Shown here: one piece after another, positions 16,991-25,025 of the stretch
Position numbering within the stretch: position 1 is the first letter of the stretch
How the letters are laid out: each line of letters opens with the position of its first letter
Source: an uncultured Mailhella sp.
Lineage (GTDB): Bacteria > Desulfobacterota > Desulfovibrionia > Desulfovibrionales > Desulfovibrionaceae
Length of the DNA stretch: 37,123 bases
Reading direction: 5' to 3'
Assembly (NCBI GenBank): GCA_944323575.1
Contig: CALUTB010000014.1
Span: forward strand, 1 to 37,123
Translations under genes and position numbers: made by a program
The notes under the pieces: model-generated
Database searches by the model: none
What the model was told of the DNA's origin: nothing
The model's input: the letters and a program-made list of their open reading frames with translations, nothing else

Positions 16991-18076
16991 TCAGGCGGAG
17001 CGATCCTCACGAAAAGTTTTTTCCTGTGCGCGGGGCGGGATGCAGGTTTTTCTTTTGCAGACGGACGAGCGGAGGTGACAGGATATGCTGAGCGGCTTTT
17101 CCGAAGAAATGCCGTCCACAAACCGATGTACCATATCCAAAAGCTTTTCCTTCTGTGAGGTGACGGCGCACAGCGGAGGGTAATAGACCGATGCAATGTC
17201 GTCATCGCTCAGACATACAAGAGACATGTCTTCCGGACAGGACAGGCCGCATTCCCTGAGATAGGAAATGCTGCCGATAGCCATGTTGCCCGTGGGAGAA
17301 AGAATGGCCGTCGGAGGATGCTTTTTTTCCAGGAACTGTTTCATGATCTGGCGACCGTGATCAAAGGATGATCTCGTCAGTCTGGGCATCTGATTGAGAA
17401 GTACGAGGGAGTTCTCATCAAAGGGCAGTTTCAGCCTTGTCAGGGTTTCCTCAAAAGCACTGAGTCTTCTGTGGGCTCTGCGTATGTTGCTGTAATAGCT
17501 CATGCCCAACCCTATGCGACGATGCCCGGCCTTGACGAGGGTCATCACTGCCTGTTCGATAATGTTCTCATCGACTGGACCGATGAAGTTGATGCGGCTG
17601 TTCGCATCATAGGTATCCCAGAGAACGAGATGGGGAATGTCCCTGCCGAGCACTGTTCTTATGTGCTCATGGCAGTGAAGCCCCGGGCCGATGACTATGA
17701 CGGCTGCCGTTTTATATTGTCGAAATGTAAGAAGAATTTTTTTTTCGTTGTGATCGTCAAAGCCTGAGTTGGCTACAAGCACATTATAGTTGTGCCTTAG
17801 CGCGTAGTCGTGAATGTCTTCCAGGGTAAGCAGGGAGAGATTCTCTCGAAGGTTGCCGATCATGATGCCTATGAGCTTGCTGGAGCTGCTCGACATGGCG
17901 GCTGCCAGGGGATTGTACTGATAGCCCAGAGTATGAAAGGCATTCTGGACTTTTTTCAGCGTGTTGGGACTGAGTTTTTCCGGAGAGTTGATCGCCCGGG
18001 AAACCGTGGCCGTTGAAACTCCGATGAACTCGGCTACGTCTTTCATGGTGATGTCGCAGGCTATGGGATTGGTCAT
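16991..18076 (-). CDS. LacI-family transcriptional regulator
   Basis: 361 residues from the ATG at 18076, which has GAGGA 5-6 nt upstream. Upstream in-frame sequence is not LacI-like. Residues 11-31 form the LacI helix-turn-helix (MKDVAEFIGVSTATVSRAIN). It is followed by the hinge region and a periplasmic-binding-protein-like effector domain (KLIGIMIGNLRENLSLLTLE through PTAILSPTGNMAIGS and SLVCLSDDDIASVYYPP). It is divergent from the DUF917/ABC/AroM operon beginning at 18583, and a LacI-type dyad lies in that operon's promoter, so it is probably its repressor with an imported or derived compound as inducer. The C-terminal tail (HLRSSVCKRKTCIPP) is slightly longer and more basic than usual. 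Confidence 0.93.
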   Translation of the reverse strand: MTNPIACDITMKDVAEFIGVSTATVSRAINSPEKLSPNTLKKVQNAFHTLGYQYNPLAAAMSSSSSKLIGIMIGNLRENLSLLTLEDIHDYALRHNYNVLVANSGFDDHNEKKILLTFRQYKTAAVIVIGPGLHCHEHIRTVLGRDIPHLVLWDTYDANSRINFIGPVDENIIEQAVMTLVKAGHRRIGLGMSYYSNIRRAHRRLSAFEETLTRLKLPFDENSLVLLNQMPRLTRSSFDHGRQIMKQFLEKKHPPTAILSPTGNMAIGSISYLRECGLSCPEDMSLVCLSDDDIASVYYPPLCAVTSQKEKLLDMVHRFVDGISSEKPLSISCHLRSSVCKRKTCIPPRAQEKTFREDRSA

Positions 18077-18127
18077 GGTTTCCTCATGTTCGAATGTGCG
18101 GTCTCGCCGGAAAAGCGGATGGAAAGC

Positions 18128-18156
18128 AGTATGCTGCACAAGTACACTTTAGTCAA
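18128..18156 (-). promoter_or_regulatory. Sigma-70-type promoter of the LacI gene
   Basis: On the minus strand TTGACT (18156-18151) is followed by exactly 17 nt and CATACT (18133-18128). The -10 is about 50 nt upstream of the LacI start codon. Confidence 0.6.
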
Positions 18157-18179
18157 ATTTGTAAAATAGAGGAAACTGC

Positions 18180-18500
18180 GAGACTGATTCTTTGAAGTCA
18201 AACGGCATGTTGCAACGCATGTCATACCTCACGACGCATGCCAGGATGAATGAAATCATGAAGAGTTATATAAAAATTAATGTAAAAAAAGCACATGATG
18301 CATATTGGAAAAATGATGTTGTAAAAATGAACGAGGCTGAGGGAAAAATCAATTTTTTTTGGGAATAAACAGTATTTTAACAAAATTGAGATAAAAATCA
18401 GCAAACATGTAAGAGCAAAGAAAAAATTTTTAAAGGCTCATTTTTTTAATATAACATATTCATATAAAACATATTTTCAATAAAAAAATCGACAAATCGC
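18180..18500. other. AT-rich divergent regulatory region
   Basis: A stretch of about 320 bases with many A- and T-tracts, in sharp contrast to the GC-rich genes on both sides. It holds no convincing gene. The only small frame (18246-18368) would encode 40 residues with no clear ribosome site. The A-tracts suggest curved DNA upstream of the operon promoter at 18503. Confidence 0.6.
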
Positions 18501-18502
18501 TA

Positions 18503-18530
18503 TTGACGTTGAAATGTAACCGTTTACAAA
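18503..18530 (+). promoter_or_regulatory. Promoter of the DUF917/ABC/AroM operon
   Basis: TTGACG at 18503-18508 and TACAAA at 18525-18530 with a 16-nt spacer. The spacer contains the LacI-type operator, which fits repression by occlusion of RNA polymerase. The first gene starts 53 nt downstream. Confidence 0.55.
18515..18528. promoter_or_regulatory. LacI/GalR-type operator
   Basis: TGTAACCGTTTACA is a near-perfect 14-bp palindrome with a central CG, the hallmark of LacI/GalR operators. It lies between the -35 and -10 elements of the operon divergent from the LacI gene. Confidence 0.7.
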
Positions 18531-18582
18531 GAAGGAAAAGAGTTCTTAACGCTCAACCGGTTCACGCATGACAGGAGAACGT

Positions 18583-19710
18583 ATGGCCGACCTTACGATC
18601 AGTACGGAACAGGATGTCGAAGATCTGGCATGGGGTGCTTGCTTTCAGGGAATAGGAGGAGGCGGCGTGGTCGCCGAGGGATTGCGGCTTCTCAAGAAGG
18701 CCATTGCGGCTCACGGTCCCGTGACCGCCATAGATGCCGATTCCTTCCCTGACGACGCGTATGTCGTAACCACGAGCTTCATGGGAAACAGAGCTCCGCT
18801 CACCCCCGAACAGGAAGCACAGAAGAAAAGACTCGGCATGGTGGAGTGGAAGTATGAGAACAACCTTTTGGAAGCCCTGCGTTTCATGGAGAAGATTTCC
18901 GGAAAGAAGATCTCCGGAATAGTGCCTTCCGAACTTGGAGGCGCCAATACTCCCGGCCCCATGGCTACGGCGCTCAGTCTCGGCATTGCTCCCATCAATG
19001 GGGACTATACCGGAAAGGCCAAGCCTGAGACCAAGCAGGGCATGCCCTGCATTGAAGGCGTGCCGCTGACGCCCATGACATCTGTGGACAAATGGGGCAA
19101 CAAAGCCGTTGTGTACGAAACGGTGAACAACGCCCTTGCCGAACGCGAGGGAAAAATGCTGGCCACGGCGGCATTCGGCAATACGGCCATGGCCTTTTTC
19201 CTCATGACCGGACGGGAAATGAAGAAATATGTTTTCCGCAACACCCTTACGGAATGTTTTGAAATCGGTCGCCATATGCGTCTGACGCGCGAGGCCGGCG
19301 GGGACGTTCGAAAGGCCCTGCTGGAATTCACGGGAGCCCGCATGCTTTTTGAGGGCACCGTGATCAAAAAGGAATGGGGCATTCCCGACGGTTATTATTC
19401 CGGATACCACTGGCTGGAAGGTACGGGAGCCTGGGCCGGACATAAGTTCAAGGTATGGTTTAAAAACGAAAATCACATCACCTGGCTTGATGATAGGCCC
19501 TATGTGACCACGCCGGATCGGGTGGCCGAGGTGGAAACCTCCAGCGGGCGTCCCATCATGACGCAGGAAATCGAAGAAGGAATGAACATCAGTTTCATGG
19601 CCGTTCCTTCAAGGGCCAGACACCGGGAACCCAAGGCATTGTCGTTTATGGAGCCCCGGCATTACGGCTTTGACATAGATTATGTGTCCATGGAAAAAAT
19701 TCTCAAATAA
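18583..19710 (+). CDS. DUF917 family protein (S-methyl-thiohydantoin desulfurase-like), first copy
   Basis: 375 residues. The ATG at 18583 is chosen because AGGAG lies 5 nt upstream; an ATG at 18568 lacks a site. Conserved features are VEDLAWGACFQGIGGGG (glycine loop, residues 12-28), SFMGNRAPLTPEQEAQKK, the SELGGANTPGPMATALSLG segment and VDKWGNKAVVYE. It ends with EPRHYGFDIDY. The family is named after a methyl-thiohydantoin desulfurase and is related to hydantoinase-like proteins; most members are uncharacterised. It is the promoter-proximal gene of the operon, and a paralog closes the same operon at 27924. It probably acts on the imported cyclic compound, which is inference from family and context. 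Confidence 0.87.
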   Translation: MADLTISTEQDVEDLAWGACFQGIGGGGVVAEGLRLLKKAIAAHGPVTAIDADSFPDDAYVVTTSFMGNRAPLTPEQEAQKKRLGMVEWKYENNLLEALRFMEKISGKKISGIVPSELGGANTPGPMATALSLGIAPINGDYTGKAKPETKQGMPCIEGVPLTPMTSVDKWGNKAVVYETVNNALAEREGKMLATAAFGNTAMAFFLMTGREMKKYVFRNTLTECFEIGRHMRLTREAGGDVRKALLEFTGARMLFEGTVIKKEWGIPDGYYSGYHWLEGTGAWAGHKFKVWFKNENHITWLDDRPYVTTPDRVAEVETSSGRPIMTQEIEEGMNISFMAVPSRARHREPKALSFMEPRHYGFDIDYVSMEKILK

Positions 19711-19726
19711 TTCAAAGGAGATGTAT

Positions 19727-20755
19727 ATGAAAGCAAAACTTGCCTCACTCCTTCTCGCCGCAACTCTCGTTGTTCCCAGTCTGGCGCAAGCCCGGGAAAC
19801 CTTGATCATGACCTGCTACGGCGGGGCATATCAGAGCTTCTTCGAATCGGAAATCATTCCCGAGTTCAGCAAAAAGTACGACTGCGACATCAAGCTTGCC
19901 ATTGGTCTTGCCAAGGACTGGCTGGCGGAGATGCGTGCCAGCGGCAAGGACAATGCTCCCTACGACGTAGTCATGATGAATGAAATCTGGGCCAACCAGA
20001 TGCGTCTGGAAGGATATTTTGCACCGCTTGATGAAGGCAAGATTCCTTATATGAAGGATGCTTTCGTTGTTTTCAAGGATAAAAGCGGCGCCAACTCCGG
20101 CATCATCGGCGTCATTCAGCCCGCAGGCATTGCTTATCTGACCGACAAGGTGAGCAATCCTCCCAAGAGCTGGAAGGATTTGTGGAAGCCCGAGTACAAG
20201 AACAAGCTCGGCCTGTACACGGTTACGAACTCCATGGGCGGTGAGTTTCTGCTGACGGTGGGCGATGTATGGTTCGGCGATCAGAAGCAGACCTCCAAGT
20301 CCATTGACAAGATCAGGGAACTCAAGCCGTTCAAGCTGTCCGAATTTTCCGGTGACATGGAAAAGCAGCTCACGCTCGGCGAAGTGGAAATCGGCGTTCT
20401 GGACACTCCCGCCATTGCGCGCTTGAAGAAGGCCGGCGTGAACATAGGCTGGTCGGAACCTGCCGAACACATGATCATGTTTGAACAGGTCTTTTCCGTG
20501 CATACCGGTTCCAAGCACAAGGATCTTGCCCAGGCCTGGATCAATTATCTGCTGAGTCCCGAGATCCAGACCAAATTCGTCCGTCGTTTCTATACGACCC
20601 CCTGCACGCAGGGCGTGGAAGTACCTGACGACCTCAAGGAATACATCCCTGTCGGTCCTGACGGCGTGAGCCGCATCAAGGTGTTTGACTGGGAATTCTT
20701 CAATGCCAACAAGAGCCGCATCATCAGAGAATGGAATCAGAAGATAGCCCGTTGA
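19727..20755 (+). CDS. Spermidine/putrescine-type ABC substrate-binding protein
   Basis: 342 residues. The ATG at 19727 is 6 nt after AAAGGAG; an ATG at 19721 abuts that site. Residues 1-22 are a Sec signal peptide (LLLAATLVVPSLAQA). The mature protein begins RETLIMTCYGGAYQSFFESE, the typical opening of PotD/PotF-like and related family 1/8 binding proteins, and contains YDVVMMNEIWANQM, QPAGIAYLTDKV and PKSWKDLWKPEYKNKLGLY. It delivers the solute to the permeases downstream. The C-terminal SRIKVFDWEFFNANKSRIIREWNQKI matches the family end. The actual ligand is unknown, and polyamine use is not implied by family membership alone. It is followed by a GC hairpin. Confidence 0.92.
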   Translation: MKAKLASLLLAATLVVPSLAQARETLIMTCYGGAYQSFFESEIIPEFSKKYDCDIKLAIGLAKDWLAEMRASGKDNAPYDVVMMNEIWANQMRLEGYFAPLDEGKIPYMKDAFVVFKDKSGANSGIIGVIQPAGIAYLTDKVSNPPKSWKDLWKPEYKNKLGLYTVTNSMGGEFLLTVGDVWFGDQKQTSKSIDKIRELKPFKLSEFSGDMEKQLTLGEVEIGVLDTPAIARLKKAGVNIGWSEPAEHMIMFEQVFSVHTGSKHKDLAQAWINYLLSPEIQTKFVRRFYTTPCTQGVEVPDDLKEYIPVGPDGVSRIKVFDWEFFNANKSRIIREWNQKIAR

Positions 20756-20772
20756 TGCAGGTGTAACGACAT

Positions 20773-20794
20773 GGGGGCCGGACGATCGGCCCCC
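20773..20794 (+). promoter_or_regulatory. mRNA hairpin after the binding-protein gene
   Basis: Perfect 8-bp stem GGGGGCCG/CGGCCCCC with a 6-nt loop, 17 nt after the stop codon. It has a weak TGTTCT tail. It probably attenuates or stabilises the message so that binding protein exceeds permease, as in the other ABC operon at 6645. Confidence 0.6.
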
Positions 20795-20815
20795 TGTTCT
20801 AACCGGCGGCCTTTT

Positions 20816-20845
20816 CCTTACATACAATCACCTTACATACAATCA
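20816..20845 (+). repeat. Exact tandem 15-bp duplication before the ATPase gene
   Basis: CCTTACATACAATCA occurs twice in a row (20816-20830 and 20831-20845), 22 nt before the ATPase start. It is either a recent slippage duplication or a small regulatory direct repeat. Confidence 0.8.
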
Positions 20846-20867
20846 ACGGTAAACGACTGGAGCTGAC

Positions 20868-21956
20868 ATGGCTAGGGTTATACTCGATTCCCTCAAAAAG
20901 ACGTATGGCGGAAATCTTATCCTCAACAACATTTCCACAGTGATCGAGAACGGGGAACTCGTTTCCCTGCTTGGCCCCAGCGGATGCGGAAAGACGACGA
21001 CGTTAAGGTGCATTGCCGGCTTTGAGATTCCCGACAGCGGAACCATTACCATAGGCGATACCGACATTACCACCATGCTGCCGGAACAGCGGGATATCGG
21101 CATGGTTTTTCAGAACTATGCGCTTTTCCCGCACATGACGGTGTTCGACAACGTTGCCTTCGGGTTGCGCATGAGAAAGGTGTCCCGCGAGGAGATCTCG
21201 CAGAGAGTGCATCATATCATGAAGGTCGTCGGACTGGAAGGATACGACGCAAGGTATCCCCGCATGCTTTCCGGCGGTCAGCAGCAGCGCGTCGCCATCG
21301 CCCGTGCCCTGGTCATCCGTCCCCGGCTGCTTCTTCTGGACGAACCTCTTGCCAACCTGGATGCAAAACTCCGGGAAGAGATGCGCTTTTATCTGAAAAA
21401 GCTGCAGCGGGAAGTCGGCATCACCATGATCTACGTCACCCATGACCAGTCTGAAGCGCTTGTTCTTTCCGACCGCATCATCGTCATGTTCAACGGGCGC
21501 ATTCATCAGTGCGCGGCGCCGGAGGAGCTGTACCGTCATCCCGCAACGCTCAGCGTGGCCAACTTCATAGGTCTCATCAATCCCTTCGATGCCCGATTCC
21601 GGGGACTGGAGAACGGATGCGCTCTGGCGGAAGCATCCTGCGGAGTGCTCCGGTGCGAGAATTTCATTTCGGAACAGTTCAAGGACATGGCTCCCGGTAC
21701 GCCGGTCAAGGTGGGCATACGTCCGGAAAGCCTCACCATTTCTTCCTACTCTCCGGAAAAGCTTCCCGGTCTGAACATCATCGGCGGCACTGTGCAGGAA
21801 AAGGTTTACATCGGCAATATGTTCGACTACCGGGTGGCAACGCCCGGCGGGGAAGTCGTCCGCGTTCAGGCCAGCCCCTCGGTGGATATTCCCATGGGCA
21901 ACGCCTGCTGGATAAGCGCGGCTTCTGTCGATACCCTTCTTCTGCCTCTGGAATAG
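20868..21956 (+). CDS. Spermidine/putrescine-type ABC ATPase (PotA-like)
   Basis: 362 residues. GGAG lies 6 nt before the ATG. Walker A is GPSGCGKTT (36-44), Q-loop MVFQNYALFPHMTV, signature LSGGQQQR (134-141), Walker B LLLLDEP (154-160) and H-loop VTHDQSEAL. A C-terminal TOBE domain (about residues 270-360, GIRPESL and VYIGNMFDYRV) is typical of PotA and MalK-like ATPases, where it serves regulation. It energises the PotB/PotC-like permeases encoded next. Confidence 0.95.
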   Translation: MARVILDSLKKTYGGNLILNNISTVIENGELVSLLGPSGCGKTTTLRCIAGFEIPDSGTITIGDTDITTMLPEQRDIGMVFQNYALFPHMTVFDNVAFGLRMRKVSREEISQRVHHIMKVVGLEGYDARYPRMLSGGQQQRVAIARALVIRPRLLLLDEPLANLDAKLREEMRFYLKKLQREVGITMIYVTHDQSEALVLSDRIIVMFNGRIHQCAAPEELYRHPATLSVANFIGLINPFDARFRGLENGCALAEASCGVLRCENFISEQFKDMAPGTPVKVGIRPESLTISSYSPEKLPGLNIIGGTVQEKVYIGNMFDYRVATPGGEVVRVQASPSVDIPMGNACWISAASVDTLLLPLE

Positions 21957-21965
21957 GAGGTCTCC

Positions 21966-22832
21966 ATGGCTGTCACCAAAGCGCAGCAGGCGGGGTCACG
22001 TCTTCTTCTCTTTCTTCCCGCCGCTTTGTGGATCATGATTTTTTTCGTGCTCCCGTACACTTTTCTCGGTTACGTCAGCTTCAAGCCGACAAGTTCATCC
22101 AGCGCCTATCTGCCCGGCTTTACGCTGGACAACTATGTCTTCAATCTTACGGATTCTTTTTTTTGGGTCATTCTGGCTGAAACGCTGCTCGAAGGCGTGG
22201 CCACGGTGCTGATCTGTCTGCTCTTCAGCTATCCGCTGGCCTATCGTCTGGCCAGAAGTCGTTCCCGGCACCGCAGTCTCCTGTACATGGTGGTCATTTC
22301 TCCCCTGCTCGTGGGCGTGGTCATACGCTGCTACGGCTGGATGGTGCTGCTTGCCGACAAGGGCCTCATCAATGATCTTCTGCTCAAAACCGGCATCATC
22401 GATGCTCCCCTGCCGCTTATGTACAATATGTTCGGCGTCATGGTGGGGCTGGTTCAGGTATATATGCCCTATATGGTGATTTCCCTTACCGGCGCCATCC
22501 AGCGCATCAATCCGGAACTGGAATACACGGCGCGCAGTTTGGGTGCCAGCCGGTTTACGGCATTTCGCAAGATAACGTTGCCCATGTCTCTTCCCGGCAT
22601 CATGTCTGGTTCCATTCTGGTGTTCGTGCTGACCATCAGCTCCTATGCCATTCCGCTGCTCTTGGGCGGCAATAAAACGCTGACCACGCCTCTGCTTATC
22701 GTGCAGACGGCGCTGGATGCCTTTGACTGGCCGGGCGGAGCTTCCATGGCCGTTATTATGTTTGTCATCGTCGTTACCTTGCTGAGCCTTTACATCAAGG
22801 TGCTCATGCACGCCATGAGGGGGATGAAGTAA
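21966..22832 (+). CDS. ABC permease, PotB-like
   Basis: 288 residues; AGGAGG precedes the ATG 10 nt after the ATPase stop. It has about six transmembrane helices, starting LLLFLPAALWIMIFFVLPYTFLGYVSF. The EAA coupling motif is ELEYTARSLGASRFTAFRKITLP at about residues 180-203. The insert after helix 1 (SSSSAYLPGFTLDNYVFNL) is typical of PotB/PotH. It forms a heterodimeric pore with the next gene, which starts on the final base of its stop codon. Confidence 0.93.
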   Translation: MAVTKAQQAGSRLLLFLPAALWIMIFFVLPYTFLGYVSFKPTSSSSAYLPGFTLDNYVFNLTDSFFWVILAETLLEGVATVLICLLFSYPLAYRLARSRSRHRSLLYMVVISPLLVGVVIRCYGWMVLLADKGLINDLLLKTGIIDAPLPLMYNMFGVMVGLVQVYMPYMVISLTGAIQRINPELEYTARSLGASRFTAFRKITLPMSLPGIMSGSILVFVLTISSYAIPLLLGGNKTLTTPLLIVQTALDAFDWPGGASMAVIMFVIVVTLLSLYIKVLMHAMRGMK

Positions 22833-23644
22833 TGAGGGAACAGAAAAAAAATCTTACGGACCGATTCATCGATCTGATGGTGTTTTTGGCCTACGTATTT
22901 CTGCTTCTGCCTACCGTCATCGTCGTGCTTGCGGCGTTCAACGGCGGCGAGTACCTTCATTTCCCGCCTGACGGCTTCTCCCTGAAGTGGTTTTCCAAGC
23001 TTTTTGCCACGGAACAGATGATGGAGTCATTTTTCTTCAGCATCCGTCTTGCGCTGGCGGCATCGGTGACATCCACGCTCATAGGACTGGGAGCCGCGCT
23101 TTATGTGGTGCGCTATGCAGGCAGGCTTGCTTCCGTGCTTCGCCCCTACATACTCTCTCCCCTCATGCTGCCGTCCATTCTTACCGGTCTTGCGCTCATG
23201 ATTTCATTTTACAGCACAGGCATAGGAGGAAAGAGCTTTCTCGGTCTTTATGCCGGTCATACTCTTATCACCACTCCATACGTGTTTCTGGTGGTAAGCA
23301 GCGTGCTGTACAACTTTGATTACTCCATGGAAGAGGCTGCGCGCAATCTGGGGGCAACCAGACTCCAGACCTTCTTCTACGTCACGCTTCCCCACATCAA
23401 GAACGGCATCATAGGATCGGGAGTTTTTGCCTTCATCACCTCCTTCGATCAGTTCCCTCTGTCGCTGCTTCTGACCGGCCCCGGATATTCCACGCTGCCC
23501 GTGCAGATGTTCGACTATCTCCGCTTTGAATTCGATCCCGTGGCGGCTGCCATCGCCACGATCAATATCGTGCTCGCCTACGGCATGATGTTCCTCATGG
23601 AGCATTCCGTGGGGCTGAAAGTGCTGTACGGCGGAAAGAAATAG
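22832..23644 (+). CDS. ABC permease, PotC-like
   Basis: 270 residues. The start overlaps the PotB-like stop by one base (TAATG). Six-helix topology, with the start FIDLMVFLAYVFLLLPTVIVVLAAFNGGEY and the FSLKWFSKLFATEQMM loop typical of PotC/PotI. The EAA motif is MEEAARNLGATRLQTFFYVTLPHIKNG. It completes the importer and is followed 9 nt later by the first AroM-family gene. Confidence 0.93.
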   Translation: MREQKKNLTDRFIDLMVFLAYVFLLLPTVIVVLAAFNGGEYLHFPPDGFSLKWFSKLFATEQMMESFFFSIRLALAASVTSTLIGLGAALYVVRYAGRLASVLRPYILSPLMLPSILTGLALMISFYSTGIGGKSFLGLYAGHTLITTPYVFLVVSSVLYNFDYSMEEAARNLGATRLQTFFYVTLPHIKNGIIGSGVFAFITSFDQFPLSLLLTGPGYSTLPVQMFDYLRFEFDPVAAAIATINIVLAYGMMFLMEHSVGLKVLYGGKK

Positions 23645-23653
23645 AGGCGTTGC

Positions 23654-24325
23654 ATGAAGAAGCTGGGACTTGTGAGCATCGGACAGGCGACGGATCGGGA
23701 TTTCGTTCCCATCATCCGTGAGATCGTGGGCAATGACGTGGAGCTTGTCGTGCGCGGAGCGCTTGACGGGCTGACGGATGTTCAGCTTGCAGAAGCAGCT
23801 GCGGGAGAAGCGGAACATCCCGTGGTGACGGAACTTGCGGACGGACGGTCCGTAAGAGTTTCCAAGCCGAAGCTGGTACCGCTCATCAACAGCGTGCTGA
23901 GCGGCATGGCTGCCGACGGCGTGAGGCTGGCGTGTCTCATGTGCACCGGCAGCTTTGAGGGGCTTGAAATTCCGGAAGGGCTTGCGCTGCTGGAAGGGCG
24001 CAGAGTCATAGATCATGCGGTTCTTGCCGTGTGCCCGCCGGGAGCCAGACTTGGAGTTCTGGTTCCTCTCAAGGAGCAGGAAGCTCTTTCCGGCGGAAAA
24101 TACCGCGCTATGGGCTACGAGGTCGTCTGCGGACATGCCAATCCCTACGGAAGCAGAGAGGAGCTTTCGGCCTGCGCGGAAACATTCCGTGGCTGTGCCG
24201 CAGTCGTTCTGCATTGCATGGGATATCTTCGTGAGCACAGGGACATCGTGGCCAGAGCCGGCAATGTTCCTGTATTGGAAGCCAATGCCGTTATGGGACA
24301 TCTGGCCTGCGAACTTCTTTTCTGA
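23654..24325 (+). CDS. AroM family protein, copy 1
   Basis: 223 residues. It starts MKKLGLVSIGQATDRDFVPI, the typical opening of the AroM family. Two cysteine motifs stand out: CTGSF (C97) and HCMGY (C188). HPVVTELADGRSV and SGGKYRAMGYEV are also shared with copies 2 and 3. AroM is of unknown biochemistry despite its historic name next to aroL. Paired cysteines in a protein of this size recall the two-cysteine mechanism of aspartate/glutamate/hydantoin racemases. A racemase-like role on the imported compound is my inference, not an established function. It is the first of three tandem paralogs in the operon. Confidence 0.87.
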   Translation: MKKLGLVSIGQATDRDFVPIIREIVGNDVELVVRGALDGLTDVQLAEAAAGEAEHPVVTELADGRSVRVSKPKLVPLINSVLSGMAADGVRLACLMCTGSFEGLEIPEGLALLEGRRVIDHAVLAVCPPGARLGVLVPLKEQEALSGGKYRAMGYEVVCGHANPYGSREELSACAETFRGCAAVVLHCMGYLREHRDIVARAGNVPVLEANAVMGHLACELLF

Positions 24326-24335
24326 GGGAGAATCC

Positions 24336-25013
24336 ATGAAAACTCTGGGCCTGCTGGCCGTGGGGCAGAGTCCCCGCACGGATTACGTGCCCGTCATCTC
24401 CTCTTTTACGGGGCCTTCCGTGCGCATTGTGGAAAAAGGCGTTCTGGATGGGCTCGACCGGGCGCAGATGTCGGCGCTTGCACCTCTTTCGCCACAGGAA
24501 CATCCTGTGGTGACGAGACTTGCCGACGGCAGTTCCGTGACCATGTCGAAGGCGGAGATGTCCGGTATCGTCAACGATAAGCTGCGCGAGTTTGCCCGAA
24601 GCGGCGTGGATCTTGCCGTGCTCATGTGCACCGGCGATTTTCAGGGCATTGTCTGTCCGGAAGGGCTGCATATGCTGTACGGCAAAGACATCATAGACGG
24701 TTGCGTGCGCGCCGCCGTGCCTGCCGGTTCCAGACTCGGCGTGCTGGTTCCTCTGGCGTCGCAGGAGGCATTTTCGGGCCGCAAGTTTTTCGACATGGGC
24801 TATGATGCGGTTACGGCTCATGCCAGCCCTTACGGTTCCATGGAAGAGATTGAGAAGGCGGCTTCTGCCTTTCGCGGATGCTTTGCCGTGATTCTGCACT
24901 GCATGGGATATGTGCGCAGGCATCGGAAAGCCGTTGCCGAAATAAGCGGTGCCATGGTTCTGGAAGCCAATGCCCTGGTAGGACATGTGTGCTCGGAACT
25001 GCTTTCGTCGTAG
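24336..25013 (+). CDS. AroM family protein, copy 2
   Basis: 225 residues; GAGGGAG precedes the ATG, 10 nt after copy 1. It starts MKTLGLLAVGQSPRTDYVPV, with CTGDF (C98) and HCMGY (C189), HPVVTRLADGSSV and SGRKFFDMGYDAV. It is the closest relative of copy 1 by eye. The C-terminus ELLSS lines up with copy 1 ELLF. It presumably acts in the same step or on a stereo- or side-chain variant. No missing catalytic-looking residue was seen. Confidence 0.87.
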   Translation: MKTLGLLAVGQSPRTDYVPVISSFTGPSVRIVEKGVLDGLDRAQMSALAPLSPQEHPVVTRLADGSSVTMSKAEMSGIVNDKLREFARSGVDLAVLMCTGDFQGIVCPEGLHMLYGKDIIDGCVRAAVPAGSRLGVLVPLASQEAFSGRKFFDMGYDAVTAHASPYGSMEEIEKAASAFRGCFAVILHCMGYVRRHRKAVAEISGAMVLEANALVGHVCSELLSS

Positions 25014-25025
25014 ACGGAGTATGCG

